DNA from: Corythucha ciliata
Lineage: Eukaryota; Arthropoda; Insecta; Hemiptera; Tingidae
Direction of reading: 5' to 3'
Length of the DNA: 64,000 bases
NCBI GenBank assembly: GCA_038030265.1
Contig: CM075942.1
Coordinates: forward strand, 682,001-746,000
Position 1 is the first letter of the stretch. Every line of letters begins with the position of its first letter. This document shows positions 1-10,432 of the stretch, piece after piece. The notes beneath the pieces are model-generated. The model was not told the origin of the DNA, ran no database searches, and saw only the letters and a list, made by a program, of their open reading frames with translations. Made by a program: the position numbers and the translations under genes.

Positions 1-692
1 TAAGATGTCACTCGTTGTCCTGCTACTTTTTCAGCCAGTGAACGTCTTGGCCCTCTGAGGAAGAAAGAAAGAGCTGAGGTGTCGTTGATGGACGTGCCCC
101 TTAGCGCTTTACTAAAACGCAACGCATAGGTGTCAACATTTTCGCCGGTCAGTTGTTTGACCGCCTCTAACTGAAGAACCCCAGCTGAGGGGCTTACTTT
201 CTCAAACCGGTGACGTAATGTTCTCTTCAGGTCGCTGAGTGACGTCATGGGTGGTCCGCTGTATTCGTAGTTCATGAATTCCTGCGCTGCTCCGGTGAGT
301 TTGTTGAGGATTGACCTCTTCCACAGTTGTTCCGTACACTCCGCTAGTTCCCATCCCCAGCTGCATTGGGCGATGAAGCCGTCGATAGTAAGCGACGATG
401 GGTCACCCGAGTAATTTGGTACCTCCCGGAGTGCGCCCAGGAGGCAACTGGCCTGGTTCATTGACTGGTAGGTGCAAGATGTTGGGTCCATCGTTCTGAG
501 GAAGGCTGAACGGTCTACCTGTCGGCCGAGGTAGTAGAACGCGTCGCCGGGTGCGTGACTGATGTCCATGTGCGGCCTATGATCGTGGGTATTTGGTGAT
601 GGGGCGGGTATGTAGGTAAAGTTTTCGGAGAACCGGACGTGTTGCCCAAGTTCATCTCGAGTACCTGGTCGTAATGTGCTAGGTTCGGGCAT
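1..692 (-). CDS. Retrotransposon gag-like protein, N-terminal part, runs off the window
   Basis: Reading the minus strand from an ATG at 690-692 gives an uninterrupted frame of about 230 codons to the window edge; a TAA lies in frame a few codons upstream, so this is the first Met. The N-terminus is Pro-rich and polar. The middle (residues ~115-215) has the helical pattern of retroelement Gag capsids: a Trp-rich stretch (WGWELAE), then LWKRSILNKLTGAAQEF, LKRTLRHRFEKV and LTGENVDTYALRFSKAL, resembling the 'long-loss/short-subunit' capsid helices of Ty3/Gypsy Gag. No zinc knuckle, protease or RT is visible because the element continues to the left of base 1. Family assignment is by motif pattern only; a domesticated gag gene is the alternative. 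Confidence 0.6.
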   Translation of the reverse strand, partial: MPEPSTLRPGTRDELGQHVRFSENFTYIPAPSPNTHDHRPHMDISHAPGDAFYYLGRQVDRSAFLRTMDPTSCTYQSMNQASCLLGALREVPNYSGDPSSLTIDGFIAQCSWGWELAECTEQLWKRSILNKLTGAAQEFMNYEYSGPPMTSLSDLKRTLRHRFEKVSPSAGVLQLEAVKQLTGENVDTYALRFSKALRGTSINDTSALSFFLRGPRRSLAEKVAGQRVTS

Positions 693-1667
693 TAGTTTCC
701 GAGTGGCGGAGGGTATTTAAACGTAGGTGGGTTGCGTCGCTGTGTTGGTAACGAGAGGGGTGAACAGAGACTGCGACATGGTTACATTGGTCGTCACAGG
801 GATGCGGACTGACGCTACATTGACATGTGGTGTTGATTGGGCGTGAGCGGGCTCAGGGTTTCGGGGGGGGGGGAGGTTGGACGTTGCTGTTTGTTCGGAC
901 GAAGCGGGTGTAGAGTCACGTGGAGAACTGACATGAGTGGGGGGGGGGTTATGTCTCGGTATAGGTGTCGGATGACCGGTGGATTCAACTTCCTTTCCCG
1001 GATTTCTTGGGTTTTAAACAATGAATTGTCTACGTTTTTCCTAGTGGGTATTGCTTTTTCTTTTGGTTTACTTCATTCATTACTTACTTCAATTCACGAT
1101 AAAAATTGAGGGGGGTCACCCAAGGTCCCCCCGAGCAACATTTTAAAATCAGTTAAAATAACAGAGAAAAGTGACTGATTCATGTTATCTGACTCACCCT
1201 GTATAGTCATGAAGTGTCTTCCAGAAACCGTGAATTGACGTTTTCTAAATGTGTGCAATGAATTAGCGTTTTTCTCAGTTTTAACTGCGAGTTATAGTTT
1301 TTATTAATTCGTCTGGTAACGTCCGGTATTTCGAACTCCGAACATATTTTCCGTTTATGTTTGAACAAAGCTACGGCGCTCATCGCAAACGTCCCCAGTC
1401 CCTCCGTTTCACCCTCACGGTCTTCATCAGCCCTGGTAAAATCGAGCGCGGTTTTTTCTGCACTTTATTCGGAAAGGGGCCTCCCAACACCGCGAATGAG
1501 AGATTTTTTCCTTAATGTTGGTCTGAAAGTGACATCGATAAACCGTGATTCAACCGAAGCCCGGAGCCGTCCATTCCCCAACCGGATACCAAAAGACTCT
1601 TTTTCGGGAACGGTGCGCCCCCCGGGGATGTTCCCTGTGAAAATGGCGTCGTTATATCGACACGATG
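693..1667. other. Intergenic/5' flank, no gene recognised
   Basis: G-rich sequence with homopolymer G runs at 863-872 and 940-948. A short perfect-looking hairpin (GGGGGGTCACC/GGTCCCCCC, ~1109-1132) ends the GC-rich part. 1465-1677 is open on the minus strand (70 codons) but has no recognisable similarity and is cut by the Gypsy insertion at 1667/1668; it could be an interrupted exon. Nothing else supported. Confidence 0.4.
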
Positions 1668-2001
1668 TATAAAACAAGTTTTACGAAGACCTTTGTGCCT
1701 TTCCTTCTCCTTTTCTTTTCCCTTCCTTCCCTCTCCCTTTACATTTTTAGAAACACCAATTTTATTGTCGAGTCAACACATTCTTTTTTTAATTTCTATT
1801 TCTCTTTTTCTATCAATGTACTCAGTAGTTAGCGTAAGCGTGTAGGAAGCAAATGTTGTAAAAAGGCTTTTATGTTTCGATTCGTTTCACAGGTAATGTA
1901 ATTATTCATTTATTGTTTATCAATTGACTTATTGTTAAAATAAATTGAACGTTTCACAGAACGCATCGTCACTTCTTCCCTTTTTGACGTACACGCTTAT
2001 A
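1668..2001 (+). repeat. 5' LTR of the Gypsy element
   Basis: Direct repeat of 6291-6624 with one mismatch. Begins TATAAAACAAG, ends ACACGCTTATA. Only 20 nt separate its end from the gag ATG at 2022, an exceptionally short leader in which any primer binding site (AATCGAAACATCTTGCCGC region) must lie. Confidence 0.95.
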
Positions 2002-2021
2002 AATCGAAACATCTTGCCGCT

Positions 2022-3239
2022 ATGACGGAAACTCACGAGCCTCGCAAGGTCAAACTCTGTATTACAGTGGAAGCAAACCCGCACGACTCAAAAACATCGC
2101 TGCATTTTCTCAAATGGATACAACCAAGAAAAGATGACATTATCTATGAATTTCCTTCTAAGAACCAACCATTAAATGCAAACCACGCGAGTCTGCTTCA
2201 AGTTCCCACAGTAAAGAGTGTTCTCAAGTCATTGAACAAGCGAGGCACGTATCGTATATTTACGGCTACAATACCGACGGCGATCGTCCCACTGTACTTC
2301 GACAGCGACGACAACGTCGTGTTTGACGACTATTATCTGCCAGAGAAAGACATACAGACCTGGAAATCAGAGTTGACGCCACAAAACCCCGCCACCGTCA
2401 CCGCAACCGCGATCCAAGACGCAACACTGCAGGATATTCTTCAGAAACTTTCGACGAAACCTGACAACCCTCAACAAGAAACAACAATGAAACGCCTGAA
2501 TCTTGCAAAAATCAAAGCAGATTTCGTTCTGGACGACTTCGATGGAAAAAGCATGGAAGTCGGAAGATGGATGAATTATTTTCTCCGTGAATGCGATCGA
2601 TGCCAGGTGACTAACTCTGAAGATAAAATTCTTATTTTACGTCTATTTATGGGGGGAATCGCTAAAGATTGGTACTGTTCAACGCTAGTGGAATTAGGAT
2701 TAAACGGGGATTTCAAGGAATGGGAACATAAAATGAGGGAATCATTTAAAGAACAAGGATGGAAAAAAATACGAGAAGCGTATAATTTTCGATACATAGG
2801 TGGCCCGTATGTAGACTACGCACTTAGAAAACAACATCTATTACAAGAACAAGAGCATTCTATCGATAAAATGGTCCAAATAAACCTCATAGTCACGGGG
2901 CTACCAGTTAATGTTCAAGACAAATTAGATCGTTCAAAAACCACGTCAATAGAGGAACTATTAAGCGAGCTCAGAAAACTAGAACCCACACTCCTTCCGT
3001 CACACAAACCATTCCAAAAAAATGAACCCTTATCAAATAAAACAACATCTCCACAAAGTACTTCACATGAGAAAAATAAGACCCCTTGCTCCATTTGTAA
3101 TAAATTGGGCTACCCAGGGCGAATCCACCCGGAAGCTGTGTGTCGAAACCGAGTAAAGAAAGAGTACGGAATAAAAACGGTGAATAATGTAGAAATTCAA
3201 GAAACCCTCAATGAATCTATTACTGATCAAAAAAACTAA
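2022..3239 (+). CDS. Gag polyprotein of the Gypsy element (405 aa)
   Basis: Intact ORF starting 20 nt after the 5' LTR. Residues ~1-130 are an element-specific N-terminal region; ~165-330 are helical capsid-like sequence (FDGKSMEVGRWMNYF, LFMGGIAKDWY, IDKMVQINLIVTGLPV, a Gypsy Gag pattern); ~365-385 hold a Cys/His cluster, CSICNKLGYPGRIH...C, resembling a CX2C...H...C nucleic-acid-binding knuckle. The product assembles the retrotransposon particle and binds its RNA. The last codons before the TAA form a -1 slippery heptamer (3230-3236), so a fraction of ribosomes should continue into protease-pol. Length is usual for Gypsy Gag. Codon use is normal for the element; no internal break is seen. 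Confidence 0.88.
   Translation: MTETHEPRKVKLCITVEANPHDSKTSLHFLKWIQPRKDDIIYEFPSKNQPLNANHASLLQVPTVKSVLKSLNKRGTYRIFTATIPTAIVPLYFDSDDNVVFDDYYLPEKDIQTWKSELTPQNPATVTATAIQDATLQDILQKLSTKPDNPQQETTMKRLNLAKIKADFVLDDFDGKSMEVGRWMNYFLRECDRCQVTNSEDKILILRLFMGGIAKDWYCSTLVELGLNGDFKEWEHKMRESFKEQGWKKIREAYNFRYIGGPYVDYALRKQHLLQEQEHSIDKMVQINLIVTGLPVNVQDKLDRSKTTSIEELLSELRKLEPTLLPSHKPFQKNEPLSNKTTSPQSTSHEKNKTPCSICNKLGYPGRIHPEAVCRNRVKKEYGIKTVNNVEIQETLNESITDQKN
3230..3236 (+). promoter_or_regulatory. -1 ribosomal frameshift heptamer A AAA AAC at the gag end
   Basis: In the gag frame the last codons read CAA AAA AAC TAA, giving a canonical X XXY YYZ heptamer one codon before the stop. A -1 slip enters the frame that encodes the protease immediately downstream, exactly as required for Gag-Pol synthesis. 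Frames are seen directly; function is inferred from the known heptamer rule. Confidence 0.75.
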
Positions 3240-6200
3240 TTTTGCTGCCACTAATTACTCTTGAGGTCACTGTAAATAACAAAAATAAATGTAACGCTAT
3301 TTTTGATTCTGGTTCAAATATCAGTTTTATAACACTAAATTGTGTAAAAAATTTGCAACTACCAATCCAAGATAACAGAATGACCTTTCGAACAATTGGT
3401 GGCAGGCACGGGTTTGCCGGATGCGTTACTATGAGATTAAAAGTCATGAGACAAAAAAAGTACAGATGTTTGTTGTGAATGACGAAAACTTCAAATACGA
3501 CTTATTATTAGGGCTGGATTCGATTGTCAAGTTCCACCTCAACTTGAACCACAAATTAACTCTTTATCAGACCTCCCCTACACTCCCTTCCAAACGAAAA
3601 GAAAATTACTCTACCAGGAACCATGTTCAGAATTCTGAAAACATGAAAGAAGTCCAAATAAATTATAATGAGGGAATAGACGTGGGTAATTTCGAGGCAA
3701 AGACGGACCACCTAGATGACAACAAAAAGAAAGAAATGGAAAGCTTGATAACCAAATTCAGGGGAATATTTGCCAAAGACAAATACGATGTAGGGCGAGT
3801 GGAAGACCACCAGGCTCATATAAAACTCTTAGAGCACAAGTTTGTTTCCAAAAAACCTTATCGTTGCAGCATCCCTGACCAACAAGAAATAGAACATCAG
3901 ATATCCCAGTTACTAAAAGCGGACTTGATTGAGGAATCCACTTCGCCCTTTGCCTCACCGGTAACACTGGCATACAAAAAAGAAGACAAAAAGAAAACTA
4001 GACTATGTATTGATTTCCGGGAATTGAACCGTTTAGTAGTCCATGAACCACAACCCTTCCCCCTAATCGAAGAACTAATCGCGAAAACCAGAGGTTGTCG
4101 TTGGTTCACAGCCCTCGACATCAATTCAGCCTTCTGGTCGATACCTCCGAAAAGACCGATACAAAACTGCTTTTGTAACGCAAGAAGGGCACTGGCAGTG
4201 GAAATGCTTACCCTTTGGACTGAAGACTTCCCCAGTAATTTTCCAACGGATTTTGAACAACATTTTAAGACGGAACAATTTAAACTCATTCTCAATCTGT
4301 TACATGGACGACATATTGATATTTTCAAGAACATTCCAGGAACATATACAACACCTGACAAAATTACTACAAGCGATACAGAAGGAAGGTTTTCGCCTAA
4401 AAATTACAAAATGCACTTTCGCAAAAGAAGAAGTCCAGTACCTCGGACACCAACTTTCTGAAAACACAGTCCGCCCCCTTTGGGGTGATAACTTAAAAGC
4501 TATTCAAGATTTCCCTGTGCCAACAACACGAAAAAATATACGACAGTTCTTAGGAAAAGTGAATTTCTACCATAAATATATACCGAATAGCTCAACACTG
4601 TTGGAACCCTTACACAACCTACTCAGGAAAAATACGGAATTCCATTGGACAGAACAGTGCCAGAGAAGCTTCGAAAAGGCAAAGAAGCATCTCTGCTCAC
4701 AGCCCATCTTGGCCGTTTTTGATCCAAACCTAAAAATAATTGTCGAGACGGATGCTAGTGGGGACGGAGTAGGGGTAATACTCAAGCAAGAACAAGAAAA
4801 CGGCGAAATAAAGCCGGTTGCTTATTTTTCAAAGAAACTAAAAGACTATCAAAAGAAGAAAAAAGCAATCTACCTTGAGTGTCTCGCAATGAAGGAAGCA
4901 ATAAAATTCTGGCAGCATTGGCTGATAGGGACAACCTTCCAGGTCATAACTGACCATAAACCTTTGGAAAACCTCAAAATTAACACCAGATCCGACGAGG
5001 AATTGGGTGATATGTTACTTTACTTATCCCAATTCAATTTTAAAGTAAAATATAGGCCCGGAGCAAATAATACCGAAGCCGACTCATTGTCTAGAAATCC
5101 TGTCCTGGAAGATTTTGACACTCCAGGAGAAATAATACGAACGTCCAATTTTTTAAGCCTGAATGACATCAAAATCGATCAGGCGAAACATATGGCAGGC
5201 ATTCACAAAATCAGAAACACAAGAACCGAAGATGACGTCATATACAAAATGAGTGACAATGTCAAACGGATTATAATATCCGATGACCTTGCGCACTACC
5301 TGATTGACAGAGTTCATAAAGAATACGGACACATCGGGTCGGGTCATGTCATAAATAAAATTAGACAGTCGTATTACACGAAAAATTTAGATTGCAAAGT
5401 AAAGACCTACTGCCAGAAATGCGAAATTTGCATAAAAAACAAAACTAGACAGCCAAAACCTTACGGACTTCTGTCTCACTTGGGACCTGCGCGTGAACCT
5501 TTCGAAATAGTATCTCTAGACACGATAGGTGGGTTTGCAGGGAACCGGTCGTCAAAACGATACCTTCACTTATTAGTTGACCATTTCACATGATACGCTT
5601 TCATTTCTACATCCAAACACCAAACAGGAGACTTTGTTAAGTTAGTAAGCAAGGTACACCAAAGGCACAGAATTCAAACTCTTTTAACAGACCAATACTC
5701 AGGAATTAATTCGACAGAATTCAAAAACTACCTGAAAACGGAACGAATCAATCTCATATTCACTGCAGTCAACAATCCCTCATCGAACGGACTAAACGAG
5801 AGACTGAACCAAACATTAGTGAACAGAATTCGTTGCAAAATTAACGAGACCAGCAGCAGAGCATGGTCCAGGGTAGCGGAAGAATGCGTAAAAGAATATA
5901 ACTCCACGGATCACTCCGTGACCAAATTCAGTCCTGAATACTTATTATTCGGGAAAATTTCACCCATAGCACCCACATCACTTCTTGACCAAAAAAGGGA
6001 TCTCACTCGGGATCGGGACCTAGCCTTCGAAAACACACAAAAAAGTCACGATTACAACAAACAACTGTACGACAAAAAACGTAAACATCATGATTTCAAA
6101 GAAGGAGATTACGTATACGTTGAACATGCATCAAAAATAAACAGAAACAAATTGGAAGAAATTAGAATAGGCCCGTTGAAAATCAAGAAAAAAATATCGA

Positions 6201-6295
6201 ACTCAATTTTTGAACTGGAAACTGGCCACAGAAAAAAAGAGTCCAACATGTTCCACATCTCGAAATTGATGCCGCTTCCTGGTGGGGGGATATAA
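3237..6295 (+). pseudogene. Gypsy protease-RT-RNase H-integrase, broken by two frameshifts and a TGA
   Basis: Protease active site DSGS at ~3312 and the C-terminal LLLGLDSI motif at ~3510; RT with LDINSAF and YMDD (4307-4318); RNase H with TDASGDGVG (~4750); integrase HHCC zinc finger (HKEYGHIGSGH ... CQKCEIC, ~5310-5440), catalytic Asp near 5520 and 5685 and Glu in SSNGLNERLN (~5790); a basic C-terminal region with MFHISKLMP. Protease starts in the -1 frame relative to gag, moves to another frame in an A7 run (3453-3459), and returns in an A4 run (4150-4153); the two indels compensate. A TGA at 5591-5593 interrupts the integrase in frame where most relatives have Arg or Trp. The stop codon (6293-6295) lies inside the 3' LTR. 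Everything else is in order, so the copy looks young but disabled or mis-sequenced. Confidence 0.9.
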
Positions 6296-6624
6296 AACAA
6301 GTTTTACGAAGACCTTTGTGCCTTTCCTTCTCCTTTTCTTTTCCCTTCCTTCCCTCTCCCTTTACATTTTTAGAAACACCAATTTTATTGTCGAGTCAAC
6401 ACATTCTTTTTTTAATTTCTATTTCTCTTTTTCTATCAATGTACTCAGTAGTTAGCGTAAGCGTGTAGGAGGCAAATGTTGTAAAAAGGCTTTTATGTTT
6501 CGATTCGTTTCACAGGTAATGTAATTATTCATTTATTGTTTATCAATTGACTTATTGTTAAAATAAATTGAACGTTTCACAGAACGCATCGTCACTTCTT
6601 CCCTTTTTGACGTACACGCTTATA
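6291..6624 (+). repeat. 3' LTR of the Gypsy element
   Basis: Second copy of the 334-bp LTR, preceded by the polypurine tract and followed by the target duplication GATG (6625-6628). It contains the last codon and stop of pol at its 5' edge. Confidence 0.95.
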
Positions 6625-6628
6625 GATG

Positions 6629-8746
6629 TTATTCAAAAGGTCGAAAAGGTTGAAAATGTGAGTCTGTAGGCACTTAATAACAGTAACAGTTTCTCATCGT
6701 TACTTTTTGTATCTTGAATAAAGGAACATGAAATGCATAGATTGTGACAAAACATGACCTATAGATAGCTGATGCTGGAGCTCGGGAAGGGACCCAGCGA
6801 CCTCAGATATGAGCTGAGCTGACTCTGGTATATCACCCTGATCGGGTTTAGATCGCAGATGACAGTTGAGACAATTTTGAACCTTTCGTTGAATGAATTC
6901 AATAGAATAACGTTTTCATTCTGGTATAGCGGTTCGGTGCCGCACCTTGGCGACACCCGTACTGAGAAGTTGAGAAGCTCTCCGCCCCCTTGGGGGTGCT
7001 GGTGAGGGGTTGACCACTGAGCTGTTTTCGACAAACCATCGTAGTTTGGCCATACAGTCCATTACTATTGAGATAAACGCTTATGTGGTTGCATATTTAC
7101 ATAAAAACGGCAAGACTTGTGCAAATAATGTATTTAAAAAAATATATTTTATTGAACTTTATCGGTGCAATTATGAAGCTGCGACCCATGGTATTATCCT
7201 TTCGTTTTGTGCGAAGACTTTTTTTTTTTTTTTTTTTTTTTCGGGGGAAGTTAAATGTTCATCGTTTATGGTGCGGTAAGCTCGTCGCCGTCTCGGATCC
7301 AAACTCCCTCAATCGACCCGACCATGGCCTTCATAATAAGCAAACTTCATAATAAGTAACACATCCTCTGTGTGAAAAATGAAACATTGTGCTCACCAGA
7401 ATTACCATGACGCCTGCAATTACAATCGAACATTTTCCAAACATAGCTTACCACGGTGAAGTAATCCTGAAAGACTGGGAGTTGCTATCTGTTCGAAGCC
7501 TTTTTTCATTCGAGCCCAGATTAACAAGACCTTGCTTGGATATTCAGCAAACAATTTACGAGGACTTTTAATCCTAATCGTGCATTATTAAAGCTAATTT
7601 CCGATGCTAACTATTTAGTAGTAACCTGTTGCTATTAGGGGTTAAACTTTTCCTTGAATAGTAATCAATTTTCTCAATCATAAGTGCCTTACCATCCTCT
7701 ATGTTGCTACACTAATCGTTGTTTGAAAATTGTTGTTCACTCGACTAATTGTTGTTTAATCGTAATGAAGCGGTTTCAGTGGCGTAACAAAGTGAGTGAG
7801 CATCTCCTTAGCCTAAAGCATGTCATTGCAAAAAGAAGGTGGCAAAAATGAGGTATGTCCGCTCATAGTGCGCCCGCTTATAGTGAGCAAAATCCACGAA
7901 TTTTAGATTTTAAATAGCGAAATTAATTTTTCGAACAAGCCGATTGTTTTATAAAGAGCTAAAAAGCCACGAAATTTAGTTTTGGAAAGAGTAAAACAGC
8001 AAAAATCCGTGAAAGTCGGTTATTAAGGAGTCAAATTTTGTTGTTGTATGGGCCAAAATCACGATATCGATGAGATTTTTGGCATGCTTTATTTCGAATT
8101 GGTGTGGACGTGAACATTAGATCCTCGAACAATATTGCGGAGTGCTGCATGCTCTGGCGAAAATCCATCTCAGGAGGTGTCAGATCCCTACAATGGTGGG
8201 AGGGGGGGGGGGAGTTGCGCTTCGCGTGATGTCGCTGGCTTTCCGCCAGCGAAAATCTCATTTTGAGAACGACCCAAAGAGGTCTGCGCCGATCAGCGTT
8301 GAGACTCTCCGTTGGGCTTTAGGACTGTCGATTTGCGTGGCCGCGCGTGTCGTGCCGTTCACCGGAAAATTCGTGCCGCATAAAAAATATTTTATGTGTC
8401 AACCCGGGCAATAAAAGTGTTCCAGATCCGCGCAGTGATGAAGTGGCGAGCTGCGGGAGGGCGAGAGGGGGGGGGTGGATCGCACCAGGTCGCACAGTTC
8501 AGAGTGCCCCCCTGAAAAGCTTCAAGATGGAAACATGGGGATTTTTAGCCTTTATGTTCATGAATTTTCGAACGTGGAAGTGTGGCAGGACAAGAACTGA
8601 ATTGGAATAAAGATAAATTTATCGTTCTGAAACTTGATAATTTTGAAAATCGAAAACATTGCCTAGAAAATAGTGCGCGACGCCTCATAATGACTGTAGA
8701 AAAGGTTCCTTTTTACCCAAAATGCGCTAAAAGCGAGAGACGTTAA
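6629..8746. other. Noncoding region between Gypsy element and neverland gene
   Basis: No gene recognised. Contains a T run of about 22 (7219-7241), a short direct repeat (CTTCATAATAAG at ~7330 and ~7346), degenerate minisatellite-like AT-rich words (7860-8040) and two G-rich tracts (~8200, ~8468). Being directly 3' of the neverland stop on the minus strand, 8500-8746 should hold its 3' UTR. Confidence 0.4.
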
Positions 8747-10432
8747 CTACCAGTCCATTTTACTGATCAGTTTAGTTATCCTCGGGCTGTTTTCCGAATA
8801 GAATTGATTGTACCAGCGGCGAACTTGAGAGATGTCTTTCTCTTCTTTTAACAGCAGCGGGTTATTCAGGTACTTTTTACCCGACCAAATCTCCATATCT
8901 CGCTCGATCTATACAGGTAAAAACGCAGCGATTAAAAGTCTGGTTGTCGTGGGATTAAAAAGCGTCGATTTATCTATACCATTATGACTAATGAAGAGCT
9001 GAGTAAAATCGCGCTCAGTTTCGATAATAAGCTCGTACTGAACACTGTCTCTCGTACAAGTAGCTTGTTGGGGGCAAGCGGTGTAAGGGTTACGAAAACG
9101 TAATTTCGGCCGAACACTGAGTCAACGTAGCCTTTGATGCATCCTGGACCGTGCTACTCTCCCCCCCCACCCATCATTAAAATATTAACTTACCGAAAGG
9201 TATGTGTATACAATATCGAAGGGGTATTATTATAACGCTTTTATACCTGAGTGAACTTCAAAATTGATGGCACGCATTTGGATAAAAACGGTAGATTCAT
9301 ACTGTGCTTAAGCTCGAGAGAGAACGTGTGCTTCGTCGCTTCATCTTTTGACACTTCCCAAGTGTTTGACCAGTCGTGAGTTAGGAGACGTGACCAAAAT
9401 GAATTTTTGAAGCCGGGAGCTGAGCCGGCAAGAAATGACGGAGAGTGGAGAGGGCCGAAATGACCGAAATCGCACAAATTTTCTGGGATATCCTTTAATC
9501 GATAGTTTTTGTTCGAGGCTCAGTTTTTTTGTATATGTAATCGATTTTTACCTGAATATGAGCCCTCATAGTGATCAACCCTTGTCCACATTTTTGAGCC
9601 TCTCCAGATTGAATTGCTGGAATTGTTGGGGGATACCAAGTGGGCTCTTCTTTTTCAGCATGGTACCACATGAATATAAAATTGTTGACTTCAATACTTT
9701 TCCACAGCTTCAGTTTCGCAAAAGACGGAGCTATATGATCACGTTGGTTCATCATTTTCCTCTTTCGCACCCTTTTTTTTTTTTGGTCGCACCTTTTCTT
9801 TGGCGATCAAATCTTACCCTTATCGGAGTACGGCACACGTTTACATTCACCATCCTTTCCGTCGAACGTCCAATGGTGAAACGGACATTGAATGCAATTA
9901 CCCACAACCGTTCCGCCAAGTGCCAAATTAGCTCCCAAGTGTGGGCACCAGGCTTCGGCGACGCAACAGACTCCGTCTTCACCGCGGAAGACCGCAAAAT
10001 CTTCACCTGCAACGGGTTACAACAATGTTTTCTATTCTAATGATTCTATTCAACCGCATAATATACCTAAGGCGGACACGTGAATGACTTTTCCTATCGG
10101 CACTTCACTCGATTCGGCCAAGGCGAACCACCCGTTTGGATACACCGGTGGTACAGTGCCCAAATAATCGTCTTTTTTTGAGTGATTGTAAGCAGTAAAT
10201 TTTGACGAATAATCCTTCAAACGAAATATAAAAGCAAAATGAGCTACCACACCGAAAAGACGAGTGAACGTCATAAAATTCAAGGCGATGAATTTACCTT
10301 TTTCCAGTAGGTGAAACGAAGAAAATATCTGTAGGTGAACCAAACGCTGAAAAGAGCCGAAGAGACCGTGGCTAGGCTGGCTAAGGTCCCACTAACGTTT
10401 AAACGTGACTGGCGATCGTCGTGGAAATCCAT
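8747..10432 (-). CDS. nvd: Neverland-type Rieske oxygenase (cholesterol 7-desaturase), complete, seven exons
   Basis: Exons on the minus strand: 10432-10298, 10214-10067, 10006-9818, 9730-9552, 9492-9247, 9153-8980, 8908-8747. Every intron has GT...AG ends and is tiny (83, 60, 87, 59, 93, 71 nt); the joined frame is 1233 nt, 410 codons, without a stop. Residues ~14-40 form an N-terminal membrane helix. PPVYPNGWF and [12 protein letters not shown] (~75-102) are neverland signatures. The Rieske [2Fe-2S] ligands are C115, H117, C135, H138 (CPHLGAN ... CIQCPFHHW). The mononuclear iron triad D-X2-H-X4-H is D225, H228, H233 in [16 protein letters not shown]. The C-terminus ([14 protein letters not shown]) also matches the family. 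Known role: cholesterol to 7-dehydrocholesterol, first step of ecdysteroid synthesis, in prothoracic-gland-type cells. Length is close to the family's ~430 residues. Exon structure is read from the sequence; function is by homology recalled, not searched. Confidence 0.92.

Larger units (their letters stand above)
1668..6624 (+). mobile_element. Gypsy-type LTR retrotransposon, near full length, recent insertion
   Basis: 4957-bp element bounded by two 334-bp LTRs (1668-2001 and 6291-6624) that differ at one base (A in the left, G in the right LTR, within GTAGGAAGC / GTAGGAGGC). The flanks are GATG at 1664-1667 and GATG at 6625-6628, a 4-bp target-site duplication. Internal order is gag, protease, RT, RNase H, integrase, the Ty3/Gypsy order, with no env. 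A purine tract (GGTGGGGGGA, 6281-6290) directly precedes the 3' LTR. LTR ends are TATAA...TTATA rather than TG...CA. One difference in 334 bp implies recent insertion, yet pol carries two compensating frameshifts in A runs and one in-frame TGA, so the copy is either freshly mutated or contains consensus errors. Confidence 0.93.

Noticed and set aside
7201..7360. Poly(T) followed by a short direct repeat as a minus-strand SINE
   Set aside because: The direct repeats (CTTCATAATAAG) are adjacent to each other and do not flank the T run, and no A/B boxes are visible.
9435..10040. 201-codon open frame on the plus strand
   Set aside because: Antisense shadow of neverland exons 3-5; the minus strand has the conserved protein and splice sites.
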